A DNA stretch of 5,514 nucleotides from Phycisphaerales bacterium (GTDB lineage Bacteria > Planctomycetota > Phycisphaerae > Tepidisphaerales > Tepidisphaeraceae), in NCBI GenBank assembly GCA_003153655.1, contig PMAK01000095.1, positions 33,060 to 38,573 on the forward strand, written 5' to 3'. Shown here one piece after another: positions 4,936-5,514 of this stretch. The notes below the pieces were generated by a model that saw nothing but the letters and a program-made list of their open reading frames with translations, did not search any database and was not told where the DNA came from. Numbering within the stretch: position 1 is the first letter of the stretch; each line of letters starts with the position of its first letter. The translations under genes were made by a program, and so were the position numbers.

Positions 4936-5514
4936 TTATTTCGAGGCGCGCTTTCTGCGGCCGTCGCTTTTTGGGCGCCAGATCTTGGTTCTTTGGTCGG
5001 AATCGATTACCTCGGGTTCCCAGGATCGGCCGCTTTTGATGATTGGGACGCCTTTTAATTCGTTTAACTTGTCGCGGAGTTGGGCGGCGCGTTCGAATTC
5101 CAGGTTTTTCGCGGCTTCGAGCATTTCCTCTTCCAGCAGGCGAATCAGCTCGCCCTGGTCGAACTGACTTTCGCTTTCGTGGATCGCCTCGCGCGCGGTG
5201 CGGCGGGCTTTCATTTCCGAATCGAGGCCAGTGCGGATCGCTTTTTCGATCGTTTTCGGCGTGATGTTGTGGTCGATGTTGAACTGCTGCTGAATTTTTC
5301 GGCGGCGCGTGGTCTCGTCCATCGCTCTTTGCATGGCCGGGGTGATTGTGTCGGCATACAGAATGACCTTGGCGTCGACGTTGCGGGCGGCGCGGCCGAT
5401 GGTCTGGATCAGCGCGGTGCGCGAGCGCAGATAGCCCTCCTTGTCGGCATCGAGGATGGCCACCAGGCCGCACTCGGGGATGTCGAGGCCCTCGCGCAGC
5501 AGGTTGATCCCCAC
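4936..5514 (-). CDS. uvrB: excinuclease ABC subunit B, C-terminal part (N-terminus beyond the right edge)
   Basis: UvrB is the DNA-damage-verifying helicase-like subunit of the UvrABC nucleotide excision repair complex. The visible 192 residues start at [14 protein letters not shown] (helicase motif V region) and include [14 protein letters not shown], motif [11 protein letters not shown] (37-45), [10 protein letters not shown] (49-58) and [15 protein letters not shown] (65-79). A UVR domain for UvrC contact, [20 protein letters not shown], lies at about 123-155. After the UVR domain comes a tail of roughly 37 residues ending in a basic stretch (RRKRASK) that Escherichia coli UvrB does not have. 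No stop or frameshift interrupts the frame up to the window edge; the first codon seen is not the start. The gene ends 45 bases before higB, with no clear terminator between them, so read-through into higBA is possible. Confidence 0.97.
   Translation of the reverse strand: MGINLLREGLDIPECGLVAILDADKEGYLRSRTALIQTIGRAARNVDAKVILYADTITPAMQRAMDETTRRRKIQQQFNIDHNITPKTIEKAIRTGLDSEMKARRTAREAIHESESQFDQGELIRLLEEEMLEAAKNLEFERAAQLRDKLNELKGVPIIKSGRSWEPEVIDSDQRTKIWRPKSDGRRKRASK

Noticed and set aside
4718..5167. 149-codon plus-strand open frame across higB and the end of uvrB
   Set aside because: It is antisense to two strongly recognisable genes and Ser/Arg-rich in the manner of a shadow frame.
4916..5473. 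185-codon minus-strand frame overlapping uvrB
   Set aside because: It is the same strand as uvrB in another frame, extremely Arg/Pro/His-rich with no motif, while the uvrB frame has clear helicase and UVR motifs.

Overview
All recognisable genes in this 5.5 kb window lie on the minus strand, so transcription runs from the right end to the left. In transcription order they are: the C-terminal part of uvrB (nucleotide excision repair), a toxin-first toxin-antitoxin pair of the HigBA type, nadC (NAD biosynthesis), and a cluster of five type IV pilin-like (pseudopilin) genes, the last of which runs off the left end.

The base composition is moderately GC-rich. The GspG-like pilins, with a 'GPY...PVN' element after the N-terminal helix, and the PilX-like last gene look most like environmental Planctomycetota, possibly Phycisphaerae-type. 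This is an impression from protein style, not a phylogenetic result.

Right part (about 3357-5514): uvrB, higB, higA and nadC are closely packed. There are 45 bases between uvrB and higB, 11 between higB and higA, and a 4-base ATGA contact between the higA stop and the first possible nadC ATG. A stronger ribosome-binding site favours a nadC start 21 bases further in. A weak promoter-like sequence lies just before higB.

Left part (1-3182): a strong ribosome-binding site precedes a short canonical pseudopilin (G-like). A near-perfect intrinsic terminator follows it. Then come four more pilin-like genes that overlap or are closely spaced: a second G-like protein with a TTG start, a GspI/PilV-like, a GspJ/PilW-like and a GspK/PilX-like protein. 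The order mirrors the GHIJK order of type II secretion pseudopilin operons, but the H position holds a second G-like protein. Two adjacent members have Ala instead of Gly just before the predicted prepilin-peptidase cut. The terminator would let the first pilin be made in excess over the four likely minor pilins. The encoded filament would sit in the inner membrane/periplasm. Neither the ATPase, the platform protein nor the prepilin peptidase is in this window.

I saw no tRNA, rRNA, CRISPR array or insertion sequence. The longest gene-free stretch is the 170-odd bases between nadC and the first pilin, where I found no convincing promoter or terminator.
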